This document shows positions 8,590 through 17,849 of a DNA stretch of 64,000 nucleotides, piece after piece; positions within the stretch are counted from its first letter, which is position 1; every line of letters starts with the position of its first letter. The position numbers and the translations under genes are program-made. The notes below the pieces were generated by a model that was given only the letters and a program-made list of their open reading frames with translations, did no database searches and had not been told where the DNA came from. The stretch covers positions 2,232,001 through 2,296,000 of the forward strand of contig CP047423.1 in the NCBI GenBank assembly GCA_014058405.1, read 5' to 3'. This stretch comes from Candidatus Nitrospira kreftii. Lineage in GTDB: Bacteria; Nitrospirota; Nitrospiria; Nitrospirales; Nitrospiraceae.

Positions 8590-9557
8590 TCGGCAATCAA
8601 AAGGTTCTCGGCAAACGCCCATTCGGTATCGACCCATTGTGCCTCGCACATGAATCCCGTGCGTCGAGCCATTCCAGGAATTTCCTCGACACGGAACTTG
8701 TAGCAAGCTTCCGTCCAGATCGTTTCCCCTTCTTGGAAAGTACAGGTGATATCCGCGGCTCGAATCGACACCGTCTGCTTCCGTGTCGAACGGAGGTGCA
8801 TTTCGATGCGACCGTCTATTTCCTGATACCGGATGTGGTGTTCGAAGTGCCGAAGGACAAAGTCTCCTCCTAGTTCCCGATTGATCCGGGCAAGCAGATT
8901 GAGATTGAAGGCGGCCGTCACTCCGGCCGGGTCATCGTACGCTAATAACAGATCGTGGATCGATTTCTTCACGTCCACTCCCAGCAAAAGGGCATCGCCG
9001 GGCCGTAGATTCCGGCGGATGTCCTGTAGAAACTTCTCCGCTGCCGGTGGATTGAAGTTGCCGATGGTGCTTCCCAGGAACAAGATCAGAAGTGCCTGAT
9101 TCGGCCGGCGACGAGTCACGGCTTCTTCAAGTCCTTCCAGATACGATGTCTCCAGCCCGACGATGCTGAGAGCGCCGATGTGCCCCAATTCTTGGCGGCA
9201 TTTGATGAGGGCCGCGGCAGATATGTCGATGGGGAAATAGGCCACCGGCTCTCGAGCGGCGAGCGCTTCCAATATCCAGCGGGTTTTTCGGCCGCTGCCG
9301 CTCCCCAACTCAATCACTGCCATGGGAGGCGGAAGATGTCCGAGCATGTCTCCCGCATGGCGGCGGAGGAGACGTTCCTCGGCACGAGTCAGTCCATATT
9401 CGGGTAGCACGGTGATCGCTTCAAATAGTGCCGTGCCCAGCTCATCGTACAGGTATGCCGAAGGGAGTTCACGTTGACCCACCTTCCTGAGGCTGTGAGC
9501 CACGGCGACGGCGAATTCTCCGACGGTGTCGGTTTGTCTCGTGTCTGAGAGCATCAT
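8586..9557 (-). CDS. egtD: L-histidine N-alpha-methyltransferase EgtD
   Basis: A SAM-dependent methyltransferase of about 323 residues that trimethylates histidine to hercynine, the first step of ergothioneine synthesis. Family signatures include LPSAYLYDELGTALFEAI near the N-terminus, the SAM loop VIELGSGSGRKTRWILEAL, and FLGSTIGNFNPPAAEKFL. DLLLAYDDPAGVTAAFN carries the expected acidic motif for the DUF2260/EgtD family. The start at 9557 is chosen because it lies one base after the egtB stop and gives the usual length. A longer frame reaching 9689 runs into egtB. It forms a tight operon with egtB and the DUF427 gene. Confidence 0.9.
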   Translation of the reverse strand: MMLSDTRQTDTVGEFAVAVAHSLRKVGQRELPSAYLYDELGTALFEAITVLPEYGLTRAEERLLRRHAGDMLGHLPPPMAVIELGSGSGRKTRWILEALAAREPVAYFPIDISAAALIKCRQELGHIGALSIVGLETSYLEGLEEAVTRRRPNQALLILFLGSTIGNFNPPAAEKFLQDIRRNLRPGDALLLGVDVKKSIHDLLLAYDDPAGVTAAFNLNLLARINRELGGDFVLRHFEHHIRYQEIDGRIEMHLRSTRKQTVSIRAADITCTFQEGETIWTEACYKFRVEEIPGMARRTGFMCEAQWVDTEWAFAENLLIAD

Positions 9558-9558
9558 G

Positions 9559-10797
9559 TTAGTTCTCCACACAGCGAAATCCCGCATAAATATACGGGTA
9601 GTTGGGCCGAAACCAGTTGCGAAATGATCGGCGCAGCAAACTGACGTCTGTCCGCGAGGACGCTCCTTTGAGCACATAATGGTCGCCATCGAAGAAGCGC
9701 GCTGAGTATCCTGGATAGAATGGGAAAGACCGGAATCCGGGGAAAGGCTGGAAGACCGTCGACGTCCACTCCCATCCGTTACCGACCAATTGAGAAATTC
9801 CGAACGCGCTGTCTCCGAGCGGGGTCGCGGTCACGGAAATAGGATCCCATCGGATGCCGTTGAAATTTCCCCGTCGGGCGTCCGGCACGTCATTGCCCCA
9901 GGGATAGACTCGTTCTTCTTCACCGTCCGGTGTCCCATATGCTGCCCGATGAAATTCTGCTTCGGTAGGCAGTCTTTTTCCGGTCCATGCTGCAAAAGCA
10001 CTCGCCTCCTGATGGGTGACATAGACCGGCCAATCCATCGGTAACGGCACGTCTTCCGACATGCCTCGCCACCACCACCGGCCTTCACGCCAGGCCCAGA
10101 AGTGCGGCGGCTTTGCACCGGCACGAACGAATTCGAGATACTCTCCATTCGTGACCTTGTACTTGCCTATGGCAAATGCAGAGACAGCAACTTCATGGCC
10201 ATCAAATTCGTTGTCCCATCCAAAACGATAGTGGCCATCGAGCTGCGTGCGTCGTTGACCCAACGTGACTGCCCCTCCTGGAATTTCAATGGCCAGAGGA
10301 GCAGGAATCGGGCTAGGTGGAAACGGCGCGACCAACGGAATGTCTTTCTGTGTGGTCGGCAAATTATGGAGAAGATAGGCAAATGTCTCGGCATGCATCA
10401 ACCGGTGCTCGAGCGCAACAGAAAGCACCTGCTCCGTCACCTGATTCGAGAGATCATCAAAAACCTCCCGAACGTGTTGATTATAGCGTTGTACCTCTTG
10501 TTTCTCGGGCCAATCCGAATGCCCGTCCTGTGGGAGCTGCCCAGGATCCGGATCGATTCCGAACGCAAACAGCCGGTCAAATTCCTGATGGAAGGATGGC
10601 ACTTCCACAGCCTGGCTCAGGAGATTCCAGTCAAACGCCTCGAGATGGCCGAAATAGAAAATTGTCCGGTGCCGTTCGGGGACTGGTCGGGTATGGAAGG
10701 CTTCAGGTCGAACGAGGTCAAAGAGGGCATCAGTAGTGGTGCGCGCGCGCGCGAGTGTCTCGACGAAATGAGTGGCCGTCGGAGTTCTAGCGATCAT
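9559..10797 (-). CDS. egtB: Ergothioneine biosynthesis sulfoxide synthase EgtB-type
   Basis: It joins hercynine to a thiol substrate (cysteine or gamma-glutamylcysteine) in an iron- and O2-dependent reaction. The N-terminal DinB-like half carries the iron-ligand pattern HRLMHAETF plus an upstream histidine (FYFGHLEAFDWNLL). The C-terminal half is an FGE-sulfatase domain with FAIGKYKVTNGEYLEF, GKRLPTEAEFHRAA, LVGNGWEWTSTVF and the closing FRNWFRPNYPYIYAGFRC. The ATG at 10797 overlaps the end of the DUF427 gene by 11 bases and gives about 412 residues, normal for the family. A 14-base alternating GC run lies near the 5' end of the gene. Confidence 0.9.
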   Translation of the reverse strand: MIARTPTATHFVETLARARTTTDALFDLVRPEAFHTRPVPERHRTIFYFGHLEAFDWNLLSQAVEVPSFHQEFDRLFAFGIDPDPGQLPQDGHSDWPEKQEVQRYNQHVREVFDDLSNQVTEQVLSVALEHRLMHAETFAYLLHNLPTTQKDIPLVAPFPPSPIPAPLAIEIPGGAVTLGQRRTQLDGHYRFGWDNEFDGHEVAVSAFAIGKYKVTNGEYLEFVRAGAKPPHFWAWREGRWWWRGMSEDVPLPMDWPVYVTHQEASAFAAWTGKRLPTEAEFHRAAYGTPDGEEERVYPWGNDVPDARRGNFNGIRWDPISVTATPLGDSAFGISQLVGNGWEWTSTVFQPFPGFRSFPFYPGYSARFFDGDHYVLKGASSRTDVSLLRRSFRNWFRPNYPYIYAGFRCVEN

Positions 10798-11074
10798 CAA
10801 CTTGTACCCCCTTCCAAAAGGCCACATAGCCGGCAATGCCTTTGGCCGCCTCTTTAGGTGATGGATAGTACCAAGCGGCGTCCTTATTGACTTTTCCATC
10901 CACGACAATGTCGTAATAACTGGCCTCTCCTTTCCAGGAGCAGGTTGTATGCGTCGTGCTTGGTTGGAAGTGCTCTCGTGTGATTGACTGGGGTGGGAAA
11001 TAGTAATTCCCTTCGACCACCTGACCTTTGTTGCTTTCGGCTAAGGTCCTTCCATTCCAGATTGCTTGGGCCAT
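10787..11074 (-). CDS. DUF427 domain protein
   Basis: A 95-residue cytoplasmic protein that matches DUF427 throughout: AIWNGRTLAES, NYYFPPQSI, THTTCSWKGEASYYDIVVDG and AAWYYPSPKEAA. The family has a small beta-tent-like fold and no settled biochemical role. The ATG follows CTAAGGAGGCGTTC, a strong ribosome site. It is the first gene of the egt operon and overlaps egtB, so a role linked to ergothioneine or thiol stress is suggested by position only. It is divergent from the PLP enzyme gene. Confidence 0.88.
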   Translation of the reverse strand: MAQAIWNGRTLAESNKGQVVEGNYYFPPQSITREHFQPSTTHTTCSWKGEASYYDIVVDGKVNKDAAWYYPSPKEAAKGIAGYVAFWKGVQVDDR

Positions 11075-11165
11075 GAACGCCTCCTTAGTATACGAATTAT
11101 CCGAACGATTTCAGCTTTCTTCCCGGCCTGGCAGATGGCAGAATGTTGTTCAGGAGCACACAGCT

Positions 11166-12260
11166 ATGCGTTACTTTAATTATGCCGGATTCACTCCTGC
11201 ACGTGCGGAAGCCGTCGCGGAAATGCAGGCTGTCTCCGACGAATTTGGCACCCAACTCTTTTCTCAGTCTGGCATCGCCTGGTACCGGACACAACTGGTA
11301 AATACCCGAGCGAAGGTCGCGCGGCTCCTTCACGTGAACGACGGCGAGGCAAGCGAGACGCTCGCCTTTACCCAGAATTCCACAACCGCCTGCCGCTTTG
11401 TGGTGTCTTCGCTCGACCTCCATCGTGGGGATGTGGTGGTCACATCAGATCAAGAGCATCTGTCGACATGGCAAACGCTGGAGGGTCTTCGACAACGAGG
11501 TGTAGAGCTGGTGGTCATTCCTGTGAGTTCTGAAGAAAGATTCCTGACTCAACTCGACGATGTCTGTAGAAAACGAACGGTCAAATTAATTACCGTGAGC
11601 CATGTGGCACACACCGATGGGAGAATCCTTCCCGTACACCAAGTCGGAGAGATAGCCGGGAAACGAAACACTATTCTCATGATTGATGGTGCGCAGGCGG
11701 TCGGCCATATTCCCGTGGATCTGAGTGCGCTTGACGCCGATTGCTATTTTTTCTCAGGTCACAAGTGGTGTGCAGGCCCGATGGGGACCGGTGCCCTATT
11801 CATCACGAAACGAGACGAGCCACGACTTACACGTCGTGCGTCCGGTCTGTCGGAAACAGAAAGCGCGCAAGAATACTTCGAACTTGGTACGCAGAACATC
11901 GGTTTGATCGCAGGGCTCGGCCGTGCTTGTGAAATGAAGCAACAGGAATTACCGACAATGGTCAACCTTGCCTCTCTCCGAACATTGTTCCGGGGGTGTT
12001 TGAGCCGGATGAATGGCGTGGAAACCGTCGAGTGGGATGGGCCTCATGCACCGGGGATTTTATCGTTTCGGCTTCACAACCCAGCTTTCAATGCCACTCG
12101 CATTGCGGAACACCTGGAGGTCAAATACGATATCGCGATCAAGCCCTTGAGGTTGCTAGAGTTCTCGCAAATGCTTCGTGTGTCCTGGTCCTTATCGACC
12201 GACGTTCAAGACGTCCTCTTCTTAGCCGAAAAGCTGGGCGAGGCTCTAGCAGAATGCTGA
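11166..12260 (+). CDS. Class V aminotransferase-fold PLP enzyme, EgtE-like candidate
   Basis: A fold-type I PLP enzyme of about 364 residues from the ATG at 11166, which has AGGAG nine bases upstream. The cofactor lysine is K200 in FFSGHKWCAGPMG, and the PLP-nitrogen aspartate is in LMIDGAQAVGH. These are the signatures shared by cysteine desulfurases and the ergothioneine C-S lyase EgtE. Because it is divergent from DUF427-egtB-egtD, it is a good candidate for the lyase that releases ergothioneine from the sulfoxide. A desulfurase-like role cannot be excluded. Its final codons and TGA stop lie inside a palindromic repeat. Confidence 0.8.
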   Translation: MRYFNYAGFTPARAEAVAEMQAVSDEFGTQLFSQSGIAWYRTQLVNTRAKVARLLHVNDGEASETLAFTQNSTTACRFVVSSLDLHRGDVVVTSDQEHLSTWQTLEGLRQRGVELVVIPVSSEERFLTQLDDVCRKRTVKLITVSHVAHTDGRILPVHQVGEIAGKRNTILMIDGAQAVGHIPVDLSALDADCYFFSGHKWCAGPMGTGALFITKRDEPRLTRRASGLSETESAQEYFELGTQNIGLIAGLGRACEMKQQELPTMVNLASLRTLFRGCLSRMNGVETVEWDGPHAPGILSFRLHNPAFNATRIAEHLEVKYDIAIKPLRLLEFSQMLRVSWSLSTDVQDVLFLAEKLGEALAEC

Positions 12261-12370
12261 AAAAGTCTTTCAGCGGCGTTCTCGCGTCACGCCGAGGCTC
12301 AATGTACCGAAGCGTACGCTCGCCTCCCCGCTCGCTGCGGCCTTGATGGACGGCCTTGTTGAGCATTCTG
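12250..12370. repeat. 121-bp palindromic MITE-like element
   Basis: The ends are near-perfect inverted copies: CAGAATGCTGAAAAAG at the left and CTTGTTGAGCATTCTG at the right. The interior contains further inverted segments, such as AGCGTACGCT and GCGGCC...GGACGGCC. The element covers the last three codons and stop of the upstream gene. Elements with this look are scattered through Nitrospira genomes as I remember them. No other copy was found by eye in this window. It has no coding capacity and would need a transposase in trans. Confidence 0.7.
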
Positions 12371-12778
12371 GAATGTAAAGTGCCACAGTATTTTCTGTCC
12401 TGCTTCCTTTCGATATCGAGCCTGCTTGCCTGAGATTCTCGCTATACTTCCACCAGCTGATGTGAGACCTCGCACGGAAGATCTGTCCCGGTCTAGACAT
12501 CTTGTCCACGGAGGCTCCCTCAGCTCTTGCGCTCTCCAGTGGTATCCTTCCCACAGCTGGTCAGGATTTACGGGGAGAAACATCAAACGAGAGCGGTATC
12601 CGTGAAGAGGCCTATGTCTTGCACTTTCAAGCTATAGCTCAATTCGTTGCGGGGGAGTCCTCGCCTTCGTTTGGTAACCAGCATGCCATGGAACCGGAAA
12701 TCACTCGATAACGATCGTGACGGAGACAGTAAACACATTAACAGCACATCGTTCTAGCGAGCGCAGGAGGTGAATAAT
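12371..12778. other. 408-base intergenic region, promoter region of the PRC-barrel gene
   Basis: No gene is supported. The frames crossing it are shadows of the palindromic element. The right end carries a very strong ribosome site (GGAGGTGAATAAT) for the next gene. No clear terminator follows the PLP gene other than the palindromic element itself, which could fold and end transcription. Confidence 0.4.
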
Positions 12779-13474
12779 ATGAAAAGCGCACAAACTGCTG
12801 ACGTGAGGTCCATGATGAAACAGCAACTTTTGTGTTGCATGATGCTCATGACCGCTGTCGTGTTGGCACCGGCTTACGTCTTCGCAGGGGGTGGTAGTGA
12901 GGGACCTGGTGGTGCAAGGTCCGACAAAAACATCAATCAACACAAAGCATCCATGGAGAAACAATCGACTGATATGACCGGCGGCCGGGAAGGGATTGTT
13001 GGAAAATATGACGTCGTGCCTGTGCGTCTCGGGGAGTTGGTGGACGAAAAAGGAACCGCGCTGGATCAAACCGTTACAAATAAGAAGGGAGAGACACTCG
13101 GTACCATCGAGAAGTTGCTGAAGGATACCAAAACCGGGAAGATCGAATATGCAGTCCTTGAGTTGGAAGAGACCAAATATCAGTTACCCCTCCAATGGAG
13201 CCAGTTTACGCAGGAAAGAGGCCATTTGACGTTGAATGCCTCAAAGAACGATTTGTATCCAGTAACGGGTTCCATCCATTCCAAGGATATGTCTCCGGAG
13301 GTCTCTCAGTACATGGACGAAATCAATGAGCTCCGTAATAAGCCTAAACCACAAGACGGAGGTCCAGGCGCCCCAGGGCTCCCGTTTAATTCGGTGGGTG
13401 GTTTTGGATCGTCAGGCCCCCCGCCCGGTCCGGCTCCAGGCTTTGAAGGCGGCAAACCGAGTAGCAAACGCTAA
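12779..13474 (+). CDS. Exported PRC-barrel domain protein
   Basis: About 231 residues. A signal peptide with a hydrophobic run (LLCCMMLMTAVVLAPAYVFA) is followed by a Gly-rich linker. The PRC-barrel-like core is at about residues 75-160 (GELVDEKGTAL, TNKKGETLGTIEKLLKD, GKIEYAVLELEETKYQLPL). The tail is rich in Pro and Gly (GGPGAPGLPFN). Such proteins are periplasmic or surface proteins of unknown role, often stress-induced. The ATG at 12779 is preferred to the GTG at 12770, which lies inside the ribosome site. It lies 42 bases before the HAD-ATPase gene and is probably co-transcribed with it. Confidence 0.8.
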   Translation: MKSAQTADVRSMMKQQLLCCMMLMTAVVLAPAYVFAGGGSEGPGGARSDKNINQHKASMEKQSTDMTGGREGIVGKYDVVPVRLGELVDEKGTALDQTVTNKKGETLGTIEKLLKDTKTGKIEYAVLELEETKYQLPLQWSQFTQERGHLTLNASKNDLYPVTGSIHSKDMSPEVSQYMDEINELRNKPKPQDGGPGAPGLPFNSVGGFGSSGPPPGPAPGFEGGKPSSKR

Positions 13475-13516
13475 AGGATCTTTGGCAGAGGCGACGCGCT
13501 CGGCATCGAAGTTTTT

Positions 13517-15238
13517 ATGAGATATGTGGCCATCGCAACCGATTACGATAACACATTGGCCGTGCATGGCCAGGTTCAGCCAGGGACAGTCGCCGCGCTC
13601 AACAGTCTCATCCAATCCGGGCGCAAAGTCATTCTGGTAACGGGTCGCTTGTTGCCCGATATTGTCGCGGTCTTTCCAGAAATCGGGATCTGTGAGCGAG
13701 TCGTCGCAGATAATGGAGCCGTGCTGTACCGTCCCGGTACGCGTGAACATACGGTCTTGGCACCTCCGATACCTCCGGCATTTATCGAAGAGCTTCGCCG
13801 TCGACAGGTCCCGTCGCTTTCGGTCGGAGACTCTATCGTGAGCACGGTTCGGCCTCATGAGGTGACGCTGCTGGAAGTCATTCGCGATATGGGACTCGAA
13901 TTGCAAGTGATTTTTAACCGAGAGTCGGTCATGGTTGTTCAAGCCGGCATCAACAAGGCCTCTGGTCTGGCCGTCGCCTTACGCGAGATGGGCTTGTCGC
14001 CGCGCAATATTGTAGGGATCGGTGATGCGGAGAACGACCATGCTTTACTGAATCACTGTGAACATGCCGTGGCAGTGGCCAATGCCGTCCCCATGCTGAA
14101 AGCCGCCGCCGACTGGGTTACCACCAATGCAGAAGGACAGGGAGTGGTCGAGCTCATCCGTGAACTTATCGCGCATGACCTGAGTGTTCCTCCGTACAAC
14201 ACGAACCGTCGCGAGATTCTCGTCGGTGTGCGTGAAAATGGGGAGGATGTCTCGGTTCCCGCCAAAGCACTCAATATATTGCTGACCGGCTCGTCCGGGA
14301 GTGGCAAGTCGACTTTAGCCATGGGTATTTTCGAGCGGGTGACTGAACTAGGGTATCAAATGTGTGTCATTGACCCTGAAGGAGACTACGAAGGGATTCC
14401 AGGGGCAGTCATGTTTGGAACTCCACAACGGGGTCCTGCCGTGACAGAAATTCTCACTGCCTTGGATAGTCCGGACACGAATGTGATCGTCAACCTCGTG
14501 GGGTTACCATTACAAGATCGACCCGCCTTTTTTCTGGCTCTCTTGCCCCTACTTCAGGAGCGTCGAGCCACATTCGGTCGCCCTCACTGGATCCTTGTCG
14601 ACGAAACGCATCACCTGCTGCCCCGCGAATGGCATCCAGTACAGGCCATCATGTCGCAAGATTTAACCGGCATGGTCTACGTCACCGTACATCCCGATCA
14701 TGTCGCACAACCGGTACTTGAGACGGTGGATGTGGCGATGTACTTGGGAGAGGATCCAGCCGATGCGATCGGTCGCTTTTGTCATGCCCTCAATCGTCCT
14801 GTACCCCTTGGAGAGTTTGCGGCCTTAGATCCTGGACACGGTATCTTTTGGGATCTTAAGTCCAAGGAGTCACCATATCGGTTGCATATTGCGCCTTGTG
14901 AAACGGACCGTCGACGCCACCGTCGCAAGTATGCTGAAGGGGAGTTGCCGACGGACCGGAGCTTCTTTTTCCGCGGTCCGGAAGATCGACTGAACCTCCG
15001 GGCCCACAACCTTTTCCAGTTTATGGAATTGGGAGAGGGCCTTGATGACCAGACCTGGTTGCATCACCTCCGACGTGGTGATTACAGCAGATGGATGTCA
15101 GACGGGATCAAGGATTCTTCTTTGGCCGACAAGGTCCGAGAGATCGAACAACAGCCGTCGATCGATGCCAATCGAAGCCGACGATTGATACGGTCTGCGA
15201 TCGAAGACCGTTATACAGTTCCCGCTACAGGGCTGTGA
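13517..15238 (+). CDS. Fusion of HAD-IIB phosphatase and HerA/DUF87-like P-loop ATPase
   Basis: Residues 1-215 are a HAD hydrolase of the Cof/IIB type with the nucleophile pair D9/D11 (ATDYDNTLA), motif II TGRLLPD and the metal motif GIGDAENDHALL (167-178). Residues about 245-450 are a P-loop ATPase with Walker A TGSSGSGKST (257-266), IDPEGDYEG after strand 2, and Walker B WILVDETHH (358-366). This is the style of DUF87/HerA-VirB4-like ATPases. The last about 120 residues have no recognised domain. Cof-type HADs dephosphorylate sugar phosphates or nucleotides. What the ATPase adds is unknown. The whole is intact in one frame. Confidence 0.85.
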   Translation: MRYVAIATDYDNTLAVHGQVQPGTVAALNSLIQSGRKVILVTGRLLPDIVAVFPEIGICERVVADNGAVLYRPGTREHTVLAPPIPPAFIEELRRRQVPSLSVGDSIVSTVRPHEVTLLEVIRDMGLELQVIFNRESVMVVQAGINKASGLAVALREMGLSPRNIVGIGDAENDHALLNHCEHAVAVANAVPMLKAAADWVTTNAEGQGVVELIRELIAHDLSVPPYNTNRREILVGVRENGEDVSVPAKALNILLTGSSGSGKSTLAMGIFERVTELGYQMCVIDPEGDYEGIPGAVMFGTPQRGPAVTEILTALDSPDTNVIVNLVGLPLQDRPAFFLALLPLLQERRATFGRPHWILVDETHHLLPREWHPVQAIMSQDLTGMVYVTVHPDHVAQPVLETVDVAMYLGEDPADAIGRFCHALNRPVPLGEFAALDPGHGIFWDLKSKESPYRLHIAPCETDRRRHRRKYAEGELPTDRSFFFRGPEDRLNLRAHNLFQFMELGEGLDDQTWLHHLRRGDYSRWMSDGIKDSSLADKVREIEQQPSIDANRSRRLIRSAIEDRYTVPATGL

Positions 15239-15487
15239 AAGGAAAGGCCCTGCCCAAAACCGCCTGGAGAATTGCAGACACTACTCGCATTCCCGGTCGT
15301 CACCTACATTGTAATTTTCTGGATTGCCTTCCCATCTGCTGCCGACCATGGGTGGGGACTTCTCATTTCTCGCTCCTAGTCCTTAAACCCTACCAGACCA
15401 ATGGGTCGAAGGAATCATATTTCAGTTCCATCTCCACCATACATGCTCATATCGTCATGTTAATCTCACCCTAACCGGGATGGTTTT

Positions 15488-16819
15488 ATGATTTCAGACC
15501 TTCTTGCCGCTCGCTCTCAGATGGCCATGTCACTTGGCTTTCACATCATCTTTGCCGCACTGGGCATTGCCATGCCGGCTTTGATGGCTATGGCGGAGTG
15601 GAGATGGTTGAAGACACAAAACAAGGAGTATCTCGAACTGGCGAAACGCTGGTCGAAGGGGACCGCCATCTTGTTCGCCGTCGGTGCCGTGTCAGGGACC
15701 GTTCTCTCGTTTGAATTGGGCCTGCTCTGGCCGTCCTTCATGGAACGCGCAGGTCCTGTCATCGGTCCCCTTTTTGGGCTCGAGGGCTTTGCGTTCTTTA
15801 CGGAAGCCATTTTCCTGGGGATTTATCTTTATGGGTGGTCGCGTATTTCGCCTCGCGCCCATTTTGTCGCCGGTCTGATCGTGGCGGCGAGCGGCACCGC
15901 TTCCACCATTTTTGTCGTCACAGTCAATGCCTGGATGAACGCGCCTACTGGCTTTGAGATCATCGACGGAAGGGTCGCCAATGTGCGCCCACTAATACCT
16001 TTCTTGCATCCGTTTGCATTTCATGAAACGTTGCATATGTTGCTTGCGGCCTTCGCCGCAACCGGATTGCTTGTCGCCGGCATCCATGCGTTTCTCCTTC
16101 TGCGCTCCCCATCGGACCGATTCCACAAAAACGCACTCGTTATCGCGCTCGTCGTCGGCGGTATTCCCGCAATCTTCCAACCGGTGAGCGGAGATCTGAT
16201 TGCGCGCGCGGTCGCGGATCACCAGCCGGCTAAGCTGGCCGCGATGGAATCGCTCTTCGTGACAGAAGCCGGGGCGGATTTTGTCCTCTTCGGACTTCCG
16301 GATGTTGCCACGCAAACCGTCGACTATGCCGTTGTGATTCCACACGGGTTGAGTCTTCTCCTTCACGGACATCCTCATGCAGTCGTTCCTGGGCTGGATC
16401 GGATCCCTCGTCCCGATTGGCCACCCGTCGCCGTCACTCATATAGCCTTCCAGGTGATGGTGACCTGTGGGGTCATCATGGCGGGAGTGACCATCTGGGC
16501 TGGCTGGCGTTGGCGGAAAGATCACTTGGTCGAAGACCGGTGGCTTTTGCGCATGCTGGTCGCCACGGCGCCGCTGGGATTCGTCGCCATCGAAGCCGGT
16601 TGGGTAGTGACTGAAGTCGGACGTCAGCCATGGATCATTCAAGGACTCGTGCGGACCTCTCAGGCCGTGACACCTATGCCTGGCCTCTGGATTCCCATGA
16701 TGACTTTTTCAGCCCTGTATCTCCTATTAGCAGGAGTCGTCGTGTGGGCGATCCAGCGTCATATCGCGGCTACCATGGTGATTGCTTTTGATCAAGACGT
16801 AGAAAAGGACACGACGTAG
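15488..16819 (+). CDS. cydA: Cytochrome bd ubiquinol oxidase subunit I (short Q-loop type)
   Basis: A 443-residue integral membrane subunit that carries the three hemes and the quinol site. The heme ligand His19 lies in MSLGFHIIFAALG. The paired glutamates are in GLEGFAFFTEAIF, a second heme His is in FHETLHMLLAAF, and the quinol-loop signature GRQPW is present near residue 378. The length and short loop match the CioA/cyanide-insensitive-like or Q-loop-short branch. It reduces O2 to water using quinol without pumping protons. It overlaps no gene and is followed by cydB after a single base. Spacer upstream is about 250 bases with no obvious regulator site. Confidence 0.93.
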   Translation: MISDLLAARSQMAMSLGFHIIFAALGIAMPALMAMAEWRWLKTQNKEYLELAKRWSKGTAILFAVGAVSGTVLSFELGLLWPSFMERAGPVIGPLFGLEGFAFFTEAIFLGIYLYGWSRISPRAHFVAGLIVAASGTASTIFVVTVNAWMNAPTGFEIIDGRVANVRPLIPFLHPFAFHETLHMLLAAFAATGLLVAGIHAFLLLRSPSDRFHKNALVIALVVGGIPAIFQPVSGDLIARAVADHQPAKLAAMESLFVTEAGADFVLFGLPDVATQTVDYAVVIPHGLSLLLHGHPHAVVPGLDRIPRPDWPPVAVTHIAFQVMVTCGVIMAGVTIWAGWRWRKDHLVEDRWLLRMLVATAPLGFVAIEAGWVVTEVGRQPWIIQGLVRTSQAVTPMPGLWIPMMTFSALYLLLAGVVVWAIQRHIAATMVIAFDQDVEKDTT

Positions 16820-16820
16820 G

Positions 16821-17849
16821 ATGCCTTCGTATGAGCTCATGGTCGCCGCCGCGCTGATCGGCGCCCTTACGTTTTATCTGTTGTTCGGCGGAGCGGATTT
16901 CGGGGCAGGAATCTGGACACTTTTTGCGATAGGCCGAAAAGGGCAATCGCAACGGGCGCTCATCGATCACGCGATCGGTCCGATCTGGGAAGCCAACCAT
17001 GTGTGGCTCATCATCGCCGTTGTCATTCTCTTTAAGGCATTTCCCCCTGCCTTTTCCGTCATCTCCATTAGGTTACATATTCCCCTGACCGTGATGCTGA
17101 TCGGGATCGTGTTGCGCGGGACGGCCTTTGCCATTCGTACCCATGATATTGCTTCCCGCCCCGATGGATTCACAGGGGCCCCGCCGATCTGGCACCGGAT
17201 ATTCGCATGGTCCAGTCTCATCACGCCGACCATGCTGGGCATTGTTCTTGGCGCCATCGCATCCGGACGCGCTTCCGGTCCGACTGACACCATACGGGAA
17301 ACGTTTGTCGACCCCTGGCTCGGGCGCTTTCCCCTCGCAGTCGGCCTGCTCGCAACGGCTTTGGTCGCCTATCTCGCGGCAGTCTATCTGATCATGGAGA
17401 GCTCCGACCCCGAGTTGCGCCGTCTCTTTCGACGACGGGCAGTCATAAGCGGGATTCTCGTCATCATCTTGGCTGGTACCGCGCTATTCCTGTCGCATGA
17501 TGGTGCGCCGGAGATCTATCGTGGATTGGTCGACACGGCGCTGGGTCGTGCGACCATGGTAGCCACGGCACTGTTTCATCTCGCGGCCCTGTGGGCGTTG
17601 ATGACGGCACGCAATCTTCTGGCTCGCTTCTTGGCGGGCGGAGGAGCCATCGCCATCCTTTGGGGCTGGGCTCTATCGCAATATCCATATCTGGTCGAGC
17701 CCTCGGTCACGATTTACGATGCGGCTCCTCATAGTACATTGGACGTTTTACTGGCCAGCCTCCTTCTCGGATCCATTCTTCTCCTTCCCTTTCTATATTA
17801 CTTGTACAATCTGTTCAAAGGTGATGTGCTCTCGCACCCTCATGGTTGA
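16821..17849 (+). CDS. cydB: Cytochrome bd ubiquinol oxidase subunit II
   Basis: A 342-residue membrane protein of the CydB/CioB family with eight to nine helices. Diagnostic sequences are FGGADFGAGIWTLFA near the N-terminus, the conserved GPIWEANHVWLI, and VMLIGIVLRGTAFAIRTHD. It pairs with the CydA immediately upstream and stabilises the heme-bearing subunit. No small CydX-like gene is evident downstream. This is the standard bd oxidase of the cell and differs from the two bd-like proteins at 30.5-33.2 kb. Confidence 0.93.
   Translation: MPSYELMVAAALIGALTFYLLFGGADFGAGIWTLFAIGRKGQSQRALIDHAIGPIWEANHVWLIIAVVILFKAFPPAFSVISIRLHIPLTVMLIGIVLRGTAFAIRTHDIASRPDGFTGAPPIWHRIFAWSSLITPTMLGIVLGAIASGRASGPTDTIRETFVDPWLGRFPLAVGLLATALVAYLAAVYLIMESSDPELRRLFRRRAVISGILVIILAGTALFLSHDGAPEIYRGLVDTALGRATMVATALFHLAALWALMTARNLLARFLAGGGAIAILWGWALSQYPYLVEPSVTIYDAAPHSTLDVLLASLLLGSILLLPFLYYLYNLFKGDVLSHPHG

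Noticed and set aside
12139-12586. Minus-strand frames across the palindromic element
   Set aside because: They arise from the repeat itself and show no protein character.
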